DNA of 39,362 nt, from positions 1 through 39,362 of the forward strand of contig CALJDK010000139.1 in the NCBI GenBank assembly GCA_938023735.1, read 5' to 3'. This DNA comes from an uncultured Acidimicrobiales bacterium. GTDB lineage: Bacteria; Actinomycetota; Acidimicrobiia; Acidimicrobiales; SHLQ01. The notes below the pieces were generated by a model. It saw nothing but the letters and a program-made list of their open reading frames with translations. It made no database searches and was not told the DNA's origin. The translations under genes were made by a program, and so were the position numbers. Below are positions 1-7,610 of the stretch, in pieces. The stretch's first letter is position 1. Every line of letters starts with the position of its first letter.

Positions 1-1
1 T

Positions 2-370
2 TCCTACGAGACGATGAACACCATCCGGGTCCGTGCCCGTGGAACGGTCGGTGGCGAACGGTTTGCTGTTCGTAACGACGGCAGCACCGAGGTGCTTGCC
101 CAGATCGTGGTCACCCGCGAATGGCGCACCTACCGCATTCCATTCGACAGCTATGAAGCAAAGCCAGTGATTGCGTTCATGAACGACATGGACGACAACG
201 TGCACGACTTCAACCTTCAGGTCGACTGGATCAAGGTCTTCGGTGAGAAGGTCGAGGCCGAAGACCCCAGGGTATGGGTGCACGGTACGGGTAGCTGCGA
301 ATCAGGGAACCTGCAGACCGACACCATGTTCTGCAACGGTGCCTGGTGGTTCCCGCGTTCCGTCACGTAA
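2..370 (+). CDS. C-terminal fragment of a protein with a xylan-binding-type (CBM60-like) carbohydrate-binding module
   Basis: The reading frame is open from the window edge to a TAA at 368-370, so the gene starts upstream and only about 122 residues are visible. The segment IRVRARGT...VLAQIVV...WRTYRIPF...FMNDM...FNLQVDWIKVFG matches the pattern of calcium-dependent xylan-binding modules: a beta-sandwich with a conserved FxND motif and a closing hydrophobic strand before the linker. The last 40 residues contain two cysteines (CESGNL and FCNGAW), which could form a disulfide in an exported protein. The catalytic or other domain, if any, lies outside the window, so the substrate is unknown. A strong hairpin follows directly. 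The next gene also encodes a secreted hydrolase. The module call is by pattern recall only. Confidence 0.55.
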   Translation, partial: SYETMNTIRVRARGTVGGERFAVRNDGSTEVLAQIVVTREWRTYRIPFDSYEAKPVIAFMNDMDDNVHDFNLQVDWIKVFGEKVEAEDPRVWVHGTGSCESGNLQTDTMFCNGAWWFPRSVT

Positions 371-384
371 CCGAATCGATGTAG

Positions 385-416
385 CCGCCGCTTGTCCGTA
401 CTCGGGCAAGCGGCGG
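385..416 (+). terminator. Hairpin terminator after the CBM gene
   Basis: A 14-bp stem (CCGCCGCTTGTCCG at 385-398 with CGGGCAAGCGGCGG at 403-416, one G-T pair) closes a 4-base TACT loop, 15 bases after the stop codon. No T run follows, as is common for terminators in GC-rich actinobacteria. Confidence 0.6.
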
Positions 417-481
417 TCAACACCCCCAGTCCGCCCTTGGCCCCGTTCAGAGGACGAACCGGAGAATCTCCTCCGAGACCG

Positions 482-497
482 ACCCCAATATTGGGGT
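482..497. promoter_or_regulatory. Perfect 16-bp palindrome, possible operator
   Basis: ACCCCAATATTGGGGT is fully self-complementary with no spacer. It lies 100 bases before the SGNH hydrolase start, in the only gap that could hold that gene's promoter. A dimeric repressor site is an inference. Confidence 0.4.
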
Positions 498-544
498 GTC
501 GATGTGACGACGGTCACCATCCCCGGTACTATTTCCCCTAGCTG

Positions 545-560
545 GTTACCGATCGGTAAC
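545..560. promoter_or_regulatory. Perfect 16-bp palindrome resembling a TetR-type operator
   Basis: GTTACCGATCGGTAAC is fully self-complementary and ends 36 bases before the ATG of the SGNH hydrolase. It lies where a repressor would block transcription. TTACCG..CGGTAA-like symmetric sites are common for TetR-family regulators. No regulator gene is adjacent. Confidence 0.45.
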
Positions 561-596
561 TCCACGATCCGTTTGGTCACTTTGGGGAGACTTCAC

Positions 597-1787
597 ATGC
601 GCCGCCTTGCCACCGTTCTCGCAATCGTTCTAACCGTGCTGTTGCTGGCCGTCAGCCCTGCCGCCGCAGGTAAAGGCGGCAAGAACGGCGGCGGGAACGA
701 CGGCGGTGGCGGCAGCGGCGGGGGCGGAAGTAGTTCTCAACCAACCGCTGCTGTTTCGCTTGGCGACAGCTACATCTCAGGCGAAGGCGGTCGGTGGCAA
801 GGAAACTACGCCTCATCATCAGGCAACCGCGGCGGCACCGATCGAGCCGCCTACCGACACAAGGGCGTGTGGCACTACGACGCAAGTCAGATCTACGGCT
901 CCACTGGGGCATCGGGTTGCCATCGCTCTGACGTCGCCGAGATCCTCTCGGCCAACCTTGCGGTAGACGCCCGATTCAATCTGGCCTGCTCGGGAGCGGT
1001 TGCCAGCAACATCTTCCGCTCATCAAACGGTGGGCAATGGCGCAACGGTGAAGCCCCGCAAGCCGATCAACTGGCAGCGGTGGCAGCTTCCAACGATGTT
1101 GAACTGATCGTGCTGTCGGTGGGCGGAAACGATCTCGGATTCGTCGACGCTTTGCTCGACTGCATCATCGGTTACAACACCAGTCCGTCATGGTGGCAGA
1201 ACACCTGTCACGATGATCAGCAGGCCAACATCGACGCCAAAATGTCGGGAGCGATGGCCGATGTAGGCAAAGCCATCGATGAGATTCGGGCCGTCATGTC
1301 CGATGCAGGTCAAGCAGCCGATTCCTATCGTCTCGTCGTGCAGAGCTACGCATCGCCGGTGCCCCGAGGTTCGGACTTCCGCTACTCCGAGAGTGGATGG
1401 GACAGGACGAACACCGGCGGATGCCCGTTCTGGAACGTCGATGCCGACTGGGCCCGCGACTCGCTCATCCCACAGATCTCAGGTGAACTGGCAGCCGTCG
1501 CATCGGCAAAGGGAGCCGATTTCCTCGACCTGAGCGATGCGATGGAAGGCCGCGAAATCTGCTCGGTTTCCGCTGCGCAGGGCTCGGGCTCCGACGCTGA
1601 GTGGGGCCGATTCCTGGTCACCGGGTTGACCCAGGGTGAGGCCCAGGAATCGATTCATCCCAACGCTCTCGGGCAACAAGCGCAGGGAACGTGCCTCGGT
1701 CTGATGTTCGCTTCGCCGGCCGGTGATTACCGATGCACCAATGTGCCTGGTGCTGGTCCAGCGTCGATGTCGCTCAGCCCGGCCTAA
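597..1787 (+). CDS. Secreted SGNH/GDSL-family lipase or esterase
   Basis: This 396-residue exported hydrolase probably cleaves ester bonds in lipids or acetylated polymers outside the cell. The ATG at 597 gives a clean signal peptide (RR, hydrophobic residues 7-20, AxA-like PAAA end) and follows a GGGGAGA ribosome site. The longer upstream frame lacks a signal peptide. A Gly/Ser-rich linker (residues 25-48) separates the signal from the catalytic domain. SGNH block I is GDSYISGEG (56-64, nucleophile Ser58), block III is GGND (Asn178), and block V is ESIHPNALGQ with the catalytic His354. The Asp usual three residues before that His is replaced by Glu or Ser, as in the actinobacterial esterases that use a Ser-His dyad. 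The six or more cysteines of the mature domain suit disulfides. Two palindromes lie in its promoter region. The substrate cannot be told. Confidence 0.85.
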   Translation: MRRLATVLAIVLTVLLLAVSPAAAGKGGKNGGGNDGGGGSGGGGSSSQPTAAVSLGDSYISGEGGRWQGNYASSSGNRGGTDRAAYRHKGVWHYDASQIYGSTGASGCHRSDVAEILSANLAVDARFNLACSGAVASNIFRSSNGGQWRNGEAPQADQLAAVAASNDVELIVLSVGGNDLGFVDALLDCIIGYNTSPSWWQNTCHDDQQANIDAKMSGAMADVGKAIDEIRAVMSDAGQAADSYRLVVQSYASPVPRGSDFRYSESGWDRTNTGGCPFWNVDADWARDSLIPQISGELAAVASAKGADFLDLSDAMEGREICSVSAAQGSGSDAEWGRFLVTGLTQGEAQESIHPNALGQQAQGTCLGLMFASPAGDYRCTNVPGAGPASMSLSPA

Positions 1788-2029
1788 CCTCCGGGTCGCC
1801 GTCGGGCGCGCCATCGCCGGATGGCTGAACTAAACGACACACCTTTGGCTTCCAAGGCGGCCGCTTCGGGCAAGTCCTGGCGTCCGAAAAGGTGCGCCGA
1901 AAGACTACTTAGAAAAAAGTTTCGATTTCTCGGAACTGATTCGCGACGCAAGGCGTTAGGTCAGTGTTCGCTATCAGTTTCCCCGAGTTGTGGCGACGAC
2001 CGTCAACAATCCCAAAAGGAACTATTTCT

Positions 2030-2737
2030 ATGCGCAAAATCAACACAATCTTCGCGGTACTGGTGGCTGCGTTAACAGCCCTGGCCGTTTCTGCGGCAGT
2101 GCCGGCCGCCGCGGCGCCACCATCGAGTGGGCCGGTTACCTATGAGGCCACCCTTACCAACACGACAGGCAACTACCTGACACCGCCCAACTTTGCTGCA
2201 CACGACAAGAGCGTCGAGCTGTTCAGCCTGAACCAGCAGGCAAGCGAAGGCGTGCAGGCCGTGGCCGAGAACGGCGCGGTTCCAATTCTGGCTGGTGAAA
2301 TCGCTGCTGCTGTTGACGCAAACGGACTTGGCGTGAGCGGCGTCGGCGGAGGCGCCCCAATTCCTCCCGGCGGATCGGTGACCTTCGAGTTCACTACGTC
2401 TGAGGATCGCATCAGCATCGTTTCGATGTTGATCTGCACCAACGACGGCTTCGCTGGCCTCGACAGCAAGAAGCTTCCACAGCAGGGCAATGCCGCAAAG
2501 ACCTACCACCTCCAGGGCTATGACGCTGGCACCGAGATCAACACCGAGCAGTTGGCCGACATCGTGCCAGCTCCTTTCTGCCAGAACGGATCTGGACTTG
2601 GCACCGGCGCATCGAACCCGGCACTTGCAGAGGGCGGCGTTATCAAGCGTCACCAGACCCTCCGTGGCGTTGGCGACATTCCCTCCAAGTTCGACTGGAG
2701 CGGTCCGGTGGCCGAGCTCGAGATCGTCCGCAAGTAA
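2030..2737 (+). CDS. Secreted spondin-domain protein
   Basis: This 235-residue exported protein has a signal peptide (MRKINT, hydrophobic residues 7-20, AAAA cleavage area near 28). The ATG at 2030 is preceded by AAAAGGA at a good distance, which decides this start over the upstream in-frame one. The mature part begins VTYEATLTNTTGNYLTPPNF, followed by AHDKSVELFSLNQQASEGVQAVAENG, a PPGGSVTFEF strand and RISIVSMLICTNDGFAGLDS. This order matches bacterial Spondin_N domains, which in animals form a beta-sandwich of extracellular matrix proteins. The role in bacteria is not established, and adhesion or surface function is inference. It stands alone between its own promoter region and a strong terminator, so it is probably monocistronic. 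Confidence 0.7.
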   Translation: MRKINTIFAVLVAALTALAVSAAVPAAAAPPSSGPVTYEATLTNTTGNYLTPPNFAAHDKSVELFSLNQQASEGVQAVAENGAVPILAGEIAAAVDANGLGVSGVGGGAPIPPGGSVTFEFTTSEDRISIVSMLICTNDGFAGLDSKKLPQQGNAAKTYHLQGYDAGTEINTEQLADIVPAPFCQNGSGLGTGASNPALAEGGVIKRHQTLRGVGDIPSKFDWSGPVAELEIVRK

Positions 2738-2789
2738 CTCCCCGGGTGAGGGTGTCTGACCCCCCTCATTCACCTGACCCCTCACCCAA

Positions 2790-2820
2790 CTGGCCCAGCG
2801 ACTTCACGTCGCTGGGCCAG
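2790..2820 (+). terminator. Rho-independent terminator after the spondin-domain gene
   Basis: A perfect 13-bp stem (CTGGCCCAGCGAC with GTCGCTGGGCCAG) closes a TTCAC loop and is followed by TTTCGTGTCT. It lies between convergent genes and can serve the plus-strand gene. Confidence 0.8.
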
Positions 2821-2873
2821 TTTCGTGTCTCCTACCACCACCGAAGCTCAGTGCACTGTTTGGCCTTGTGGTC

Positions 2874-4073
2874 CTACTCGGGGCCCAAGATTCCGGACTC
2901 AGACATCCCCTCGATGTCGGCGAGGGAGTAGCCAACCTCGGCGAGAATCTCGTGTGCGTGGGCACCAACCGCTGGCGCCGAAGCGGGAATGCCTCGTGCA
3001 TCGTCGCTGCCGAAACGCACGGGAGGACGCACTTCTCGGCGGAGGCCGGCCGGGCCATCGTCGACCACGACGAACGTGTCGTTGTGCACCAGCTGCGGGT
3101 CGAGATGCACCTGATCCCGTGGTGTGATGGCCGAACCGGGAACGTCGTTGGCTCGCATCGCATCGATTGCCTGTTGGGTTGTCAGCGCTGCCACAACCGG
3201 TGCGAACTCGGCCATCAGCGCGTCGATGTTCTGCTCGCGGATCTCGCGATCGGCAAAGCGTGGGTCGTCCACTAGGTGGGGTACGAAGGCGTTGGCGAGC
3301 TTCGGCCACGAACGATCGCTACCCATCACCATCAACACGATATGGCCGTCGCTGGTGGCAAACGCCCCGTACGAGTCGGCCACGTGGGGCACATCGACAA
3401 CGTCGTCGCCTAGTAGCGAGAGGTCCATCATTCCGTCGGCGTGGAAGAACCACGCGCCCACGTCGATCATGGCCAACTGCACATGCTGGCCACCGCCGTG
3501 GCGTTCACGTTGAAACAGCGCAGCGGTGATGGCCTGCGACGTGGTCATGGCAGTCACTTTGTCGACCACGATCTGGTGCACCAGTTCGGGTGTTCCGGTT
3601 CCGGGCGGAATGGCCTGGATCGCGGCCATGCCGGTGCGGGCCTGGACCACGTAGTCATAAACCTTCTGATCTACCTCGGGCCCGTCAGAGCCAAAGCCCG
3701 ACACCGACACATAGATCAGCTCCGGGTAGGCGGCCATCATTTCCGCGGCGCCGATACCCAGACGGTCGGCCGTACCAGGTCTGAAATTCTGCACAAACAC
3801 GTCGGCCGACCCGATAAGTCGCTGCATGACCTTCAGGCCCTCGGGGTCCTTCGTGTCGAGCGCTATCGACCGTTTGCCCCGATTGAACCCCTGAAAGCTG
3901 GCTCCCATATCGCCCCGACGCGAGCCGACCAAACGGTAGCGGTCGCCCACACCGTCGGGCATCTCAACCTTGATTACATCGGCACCCTGCTCGGCCAGAA
4001 TGGCGCCCGCCCAAGGGCCAGCCACCATCTGAGTTGCTTCGACAACGCGCACACCCTGCATCGGCTTCATCAC
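2874..4073 (-). CDS. Class III CoA transferase (CaiB/BaiF family)
   Basis: This 399-residue enzyme moves CoA between carboxylic acids, acting on substrates such as acyl-CoAs in degradation pathways. The N-terminus is typical: GVRVVEATQMVAGPWAGAILAEQGADVIKVE (7-37), then RGKRSIALDTKDPEG (65-79) and DVFVQNFRPGTADRLGIG (91-108). The catalytic aspartate fits Asp171 in QIVVDKVTAM. Length is normal for the family (about 400). Two adjacent ATG codons are possible starts. There is no acyl-CoA dehydrogenase, racemase or partner nearby, so the substrate is unknown. The gene is divergent from the TPM-domain gene, and the shared leader region has competing inverted repeats. Confidence 0.88.
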   Translation of the reverse strand: MMKPMQGVRVVEATQMVAGPWAGAILAEQGADVIKVEMPDGVGDRYRLVGSRRGDMGASFQGFNRGKRSIALDTKDPEGLKVMQRLIGSADVFVQNFRPGTADRLGIGAAEMMAAYPELIYVSVSGFGSDGPEVDQKVYDYVVQARTGMAAIQAIPPGTGTPELVHQIVVDKVTAMTTSQAITAALFQRERHGGGQHVQLAMIDVGAWFFHADGMMDLSLLGDDVVDVPHVADSYGAFATSDGHIVLMVMGSDRSWPKLANAFVPHLVDDPRFADREIREQNIDALMAEFAPVVAALTTQQAIDAMRANDVPGSAITPRDQVHLDPQLVHNDTFVVVDDGPAGLRREVRPPVRFGSDDARGIPASAPAVGAHAHEILAEVGYSLADIEGMSESGILGPE

Positions 4074-4109
4074 GACAATCTCCCACAGACAAAAGGGACG
4101 GTTTTAAAA

Positions 4110-4241
4110 GAAGCCCGGGAACTTTTCGCCACAACGCTGCGACAAAGGTGCCCCAACGGCGATGATTAGCGAAGGTGCGGCCTCGAGCCACGTGAAGGCA
4201 TATGGTGAGGACGAGCCTGGGACGGAAACGTCCCGGGCTTC
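4110..4241. promoter_or_regulatory. Divergent intergenic region with two alternative pairings of one arm
   Basis: The arm CGTCCCGGGCTTC (4229-4241) can pair locally with AGCCTGGGACG (4214-4224) across a GAAA tetraloop, giving an 11-bp stem with one G-T. Its part TCCCGGGCTTC (4231-4241) is also a perfect match to the inverted copy GAAGCCCGGGA at 4110-4120, 110 bases away. The region lies between the CoA transferase (minus) and the TPM gene (plus). A leader switch or operator is possible but unproven. Confidence 0.35.
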
Positions 4242-4272
4242 TGCCGACCGTCGGCCCAAAGAGGCACCACGC

Positions 4273-4278
4273 TAAAGT
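4273..4278 (+). promoter_or_regulatory. -10 box TAAAGT, leaderless start of the TPM gene
   Basis: TAAAGT ends 6 bases before the ATG at 4285 and no Shine-Dalgarno sequence is present. This fits transcription starting at or next to the start codon. Confidence 0.5.
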
Positions 4279-4284
4279 CGCGCC

Positions 4285-6591
4285 ATGGTCACCATCTCTA
4301 CGGCGAGCGCGCGTTTCTTCGTTCTGCTCTCGCTGTTTTCCCTAGTTCTTGTTGTTTCTGCGCCGCTCGCCGCCGCACAGGTCGATGCGTGCGACGACCT
4401 CATCGATCTCCATGGGGTCGACGACCCCGATGGCCTCATCGCCGCGATCGCGCAAGCCGAAGCGGAGACCGGGCTCGACTTTCATGTCTTCGTAGCCGAC
4501 ACCTTGGCCGCCGGACAAGACCTGGCCGCCGCATCGTTCGCCAATTGCTCCGACGCCTACATCGTCCCTGGCGAAGTGTTCGACGACACCGTCGTCTTGG
4601 CTGTGGCGGTCGAAGATCGAGACTTTGCCGTGGTGTACGGAAGCAACCTCAACGACCGTCTCGACGACGATGTCGATGCCATCTTCGACCGGATGGCAGC
4701 CTGGTTTCAGAACGGCGATTTCGGAGCCGGACTCGAAGCAGGAGTCGATGAGGCGGTCGATGGTCTCGAGACCGAACCAGCCAACACCGTTGGTTGGCTT
4801 GCCGGTGGGGCGGCTGGTGCTGCTGCGGTTGTAGGAGGCGGTGCCGCACTCGTTGGGGTTCGCCGCAAGAACAACCGCAAGCGCACCTCCGCAGCCGCCG
4901 AGTATGACGAGGCATCGTCGCAGGTAACCGACGTGCAGGCTCGCTGGTACGACGCCGAACAGACGGCAACGTTGCTCGGCGGACGGCTCACCGGGTCGAG
5001 TAAGGAACGCCTCGAAACGGCGCAGGTCGACGCCGCCGAAGCATCACGACGGCTTTACGATGCGTGGTCGCCGGTTTCGGATCTCGATGGCGCGCAGGTG
5101 GCCGAGTTCGATGACGAGTCGAGGACCGAAGCGTTTGGTCACGTGAGTCGGGCAGCCGCGATCGCCAAGGAAAACTCCGAAGCGCTACAAACTTTTGAGA
5201 CGGCGCTTGCCGATCTCGACGGGGCCGTCGATGAGATGGAAACGCTCCAAACGGTAACCACCGAACGCTTGGCCACCGCCCGACAGGCTGCAATCGCTCG
5301 CTCAGCCGATGGCTGGGACGTGACCGCAGCGCAGCAGCGTCTCGACCATCTCGAGAAAGCGCTTGGGCATGTCGATGCCTTTGCCCTTCGGGTCGATGTC
5401 GATGCGGTGCGACCTGCGCTCGAACCGTTGGCGATTGAAACCGACTCGATTGCAACAGACCTTGAACAGCTCGATGAGCGACGCGACACCGAGACCGCTC
5501 GTCGAGGTGCGGTCGCGAACGAGGCGTCTGGCCAGCTCACTCGAGTCAGTGCAGCCGCCACCATGATCGACGGCTGGAAGGTCACCCATGCCGCCAGTTC
5601 CTTCAACGAGGTTGTCGGCTATCCGGCAGAAGCTGCGAAACAACTCGAGCGGGCCCAGCAACTTCTCCGAGAAGCCGAACAGGTTGGCGAGATTCCGCGC
5701 AACGTTGGCGTCCTTCGAGAGGTCACGGCAGATCTGGATGCTGCCGATGTGGCAATCGATCTGGCCGATGAGCTGTTGGACAATGTCGATGCGCTCGATG
5801 TCGAGCTGCGGACCGCACTGAGCGAAGCCCCTGCTGCGGTCGCCGAAGCGCGCTCCGACGCCGCGACACTCACCAACTTCCTGTCGACGCACCGAACCGA
5901 CCTGGGCGTGGCGGCACAGGAGGCGGCGCGTCTGGTTACCAACGACTTGGCCGAGGCCGAAGCGGCGCTTGCTCAGTCACCACCCGATTCTTTGCTGGCC
6001 ATCGAGCTGGCCGAGGACATCGGCGAGGACGTCGACGAGCAGCTAGCGAAGTTCAAGACGGTCGTTGGCGAACAAGAGCGGCTGCGCAACGCTGCACACT
6101 CGCAGCTTCGAGCGGCCCAAACCGCTCTCGATCGCGCCGACCGCCATGTCGATAGCCATCGCTTCTCCGACCGAGCCTCAAAGAGTGCGCAGGGACAGCT
6201 CGACCAGTTGCGGGTCGACTTCCGGCAGCTTCAAGGTGTTGTGGCTACCGATCCCGAGCAGGTCATCGCCAGAGCGAGACAAATCGCAACAGCGGCCGAG
6301 CAGCTGTACCACGAAGCGCAACGTCGCCAGCGCAACAACCGGGCCGCCGGGCCGATCATCGTTGGACGTGGAGGGTTTGGCGGAGGATTCGGCGGAGGAA
6401 TCCTTGGCGGCGGCACCAGTCAGCGCCGCCGCTCGGGAGGCTTTGGCGGCGGATTCGGTGGCGGAGGACTTGGTGGCGGCGGCCGAAGCCGCGGTCGAAT
6501 CCGTCCGAGTGGCCGTTCGAGTCCTCGCCGCTCGTCGGGTGGTGGCCGGCGATCAGGTGGCTTTAAGGGTGGCCGCTCCGGAAAGTTCTAA
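4285..6591 (+). CDS. TPM-domain (TLP18.3/Psb32/MOLO-1) membrane protein with long coiled coil and Gly/Arg tail
   Basis: This 768-residue envelope protein has a signal peptide (1-31) followed by a TPM-type domain (about 36-160) with the typical TGLDFHVFVAD, DDTVVLAVAVEDRDFAVVYG and FDRMAAWFQNGDFGAGLEAG segments. A transmembrane helix (169-192) is followed by KNNRKRT, which suggests a cytoplasmic rest. About 480 residues of Ala/Glu/Asp/Arg-rich heptad-like helix come next. The last 80 residues are Gly/Arg/Ser-rich (GRGGFGGGFGGG..., RRSSGGGRR), positively charged and probably disordered, perhaps binding nucleic acid or acidic polymers. TPM domains are exported domains of uncertain function (phosphatase activity is reported for the plant protein). 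A TAAAGT box lies 6 bases before the ATG. It is not in an operon. Confidence 0.72.
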   Translation: MVTISTASARFFVLLSLFSLVLVVSAPLAAAQVDACDDLIDLHGVDDPDGLIAAIAQAEAETGLDFHVFVADTLAAGQDLAAASFANCSDAYIVPGEVFDDTVVLAVAVEDRDFAVVYGSNLNDRLDDDVDAIFDRMAAWFQNGDFGAGLEAGVDEAVDGLETEPANTVGWLAGGAAGAAAVVGGGAALVGVRRKNNRKRTSAAAEYDEASSQVTDVQARWYDAEQTATLLGGRLTGSSKERLETAQVDAAEASRRLYDAWSPVSDLDGAQVAEFDDESRTEAFGHVSRAAAIAKENSEALQTFETALADLDGAVDEMETLQTVTTERLATARQAAIARSADGWDVTAAQQRLDHLEKALGHVDAFALRVDVDAVRPALEPLAIETDSIATDLEQLDERRDTETARRGAVANEASGQLTRVSAAATMIDGWKVTHAASSFNEVVGYPAEAAKQLERAQQLLREAEQVGEIPRNVGVLREVTADLDAADVAIDLADELLDNVDALDVELRTALSEAPAAVAEARSDAATLTNFLSTHRTDLGVAAQEAARLVTNDLAEAEAALAQSPPDSLLAIELAEDIGEDVDEQLAKFKTVVGEQERLRNAAHSQLRAAQTALDRADRHVDSHRFSDRASKSAQGQLDQLRVDFRQLQGVVATDPEQVIARARQIATAAEQLYHEAQRRQRNNRAAGPIIVGRGGFGGGFGGGILGGGTSQRRRSGGFGGGFGGGGLGGGGRSRGRIRPSGRSSPRRSSGGGRRSGGFKGGRSGKF

Positions 6592-6598
6592 CCGAAAC

Positions 6599-6618
6599 AG
6601 CAGCTGAGCAAAGCTGCT
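6599..6618. terminator. Small hairpin between convergent genes
   Basis: AGCAGCT (6599-6605) pairs with AGCTGCT (6612-6618) across a 6-base loop. It sits between the TPM stop and the end of the converging methyltransferase, and it may terminate both. The stem is short, so confidence is low. Confidence 0.35.
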
Positions 6619-7484
6619 TAGCTTGCTGCCCGGTCGGTGAGGTCCAACGATCGCCGATGCGGCACCGCGGGGTCCTTGACCACTAGGCCCACAAAGTGAT
6701 TCCCGACTCGGTCGAGCAGCGGACCACCGATCCGGTAGACAGCATCGATGAACTGGTGCATGCGTTCCGGGTTGTCGGCGAAGAGTTTCTCGGCCACCAC
6801 CCAAACCTTGTGGTGGTGCAAGCTCCGCAGGTTCTCGATATGCACCGGGTCCTGAAGGATCTGGCTCTTCACGACCTGTTCGAGTAGCTCATTAGTCCAC
6901 CGGAACACGTAGTTGATCTCGCCTTCCTCAACTTCAAACTCCTGCCCCAGAAGTTTGGCCAGAACGCCTTCGTTCGGTTCGATGGCCAGTACGGCTTTGC
7001 TCGCCACGCGGATCATCTCGTTCATGCCCAGCACCGGACGCGGAAGGTGATGAAGACCGGCCCGAACCAGCACCAGGTCGTAAGAATCATCGGGAACGTC
7101 GAGGGCTTCAGCATTGAGCACCATCGAGGTCACCGACGGCTCGCGCCGCTGGGCGATTTCGATAGCGCTCGAGCTGAAATCTGAGTTCGTGATCTGGGTG
7201 AAACCCTTCTTGCGGAGGTACGTGGCCTCACCGCCGACGCCGCCACAAACCACCAGTACTCGCCAGTCTTCGGGATGCGAATCGGTGATCGCCATCAGCC
7301 GGTCGATGCCCCGATGAAGAAGGCGGTCGGTTTGCAGGCGGGTTGCCGGATCCGCAACGTCGTACCACGACCAGTCTTTGTCGTCCGATTGCCCATATCG
7401 CTGCTCGAATGCCTTGTGTTGCAGTTCGGGCATCTGGTCGACACCGATGGCGGAGATCTTGTGGGATTTGGCTGATTCGGTCAC
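6618..7484 (-). CDS. Class I SAM-dependent methyltransferase, target unknown
   Basis: This 288-residue enzyme has a Rossmann methyltransferase core. Motif I is VLVVCGGVGGEATYLRKKG (about 76-94), then NSDFSSSAIEIAQRR (motif II), LNAEALDVPDDSYDLVLVRAGLHHLPRP (motifs III-IV) and a post-core IRVASKAVLAIEPNEG. The N-terminal part (KAFEQRYGQSDDKDWSWYD) resembles small-molecule or lipid methyltransferases of the Methyltransf_11 type. The C-terminal 100 residues (HIENLRSLHHHKVWVVAEKLFADNPERMHQF) are an all-alpha extension of unknown role. The start is GTG at 7484. The neighbouring esterase gene is co-directional, with a 126-base gap. The substrate cannot be inferred. Confidence 0.75.
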   Translation of the reverse strand: MTESAKSHKISAIGVDQMPELQHKAFEQRYGQSDDKDWSWYDVADPATRLQTDRLLHRGIDRLMAITDSHPEDWRVLVVCGGVGGEATYLRKKGFTQITNSDFSSSAIEIAQRREPSVTSMVLNAEALDVPDDSYDLVLVRAGLHHLPRPVLGMNEMIRVASKAVLAIEPNEGVLAKLLGQEFEVEEGEINYVFRWTNELLEQVVKSQILQDPVHIENLRSLHHHKVWVVAEKLFADNPERMHQFIDAVYRIGGPLLDRVGNHFVGLVVKDPAVPHRRSLDLTDRAAS

Positions 7485-7610
7485 GCTGGGTCCTCGATTG
7501 GGGCGGACGAATCCGCCTTGACCTCCACCCGTCCGACGAGTCTACGGATTCACCATCGAAACCAACCCGGGTTCCCTACTTCTGATGAGACGACTCCTGA
7601 AGATCATCGG

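Noticed and set aside
243-596. Upstream extension of the SGNH hydrolase
   Set aside because: The extension crosses the previous gene, a terminator and two palindromes. The ATG at 597 gives a signal peptide and ribosome site.
3441-4169. A plus-strand open frame of 242 codons
   Set aside because: It is antisense to the class III CoA transferase, which has full family motifs.
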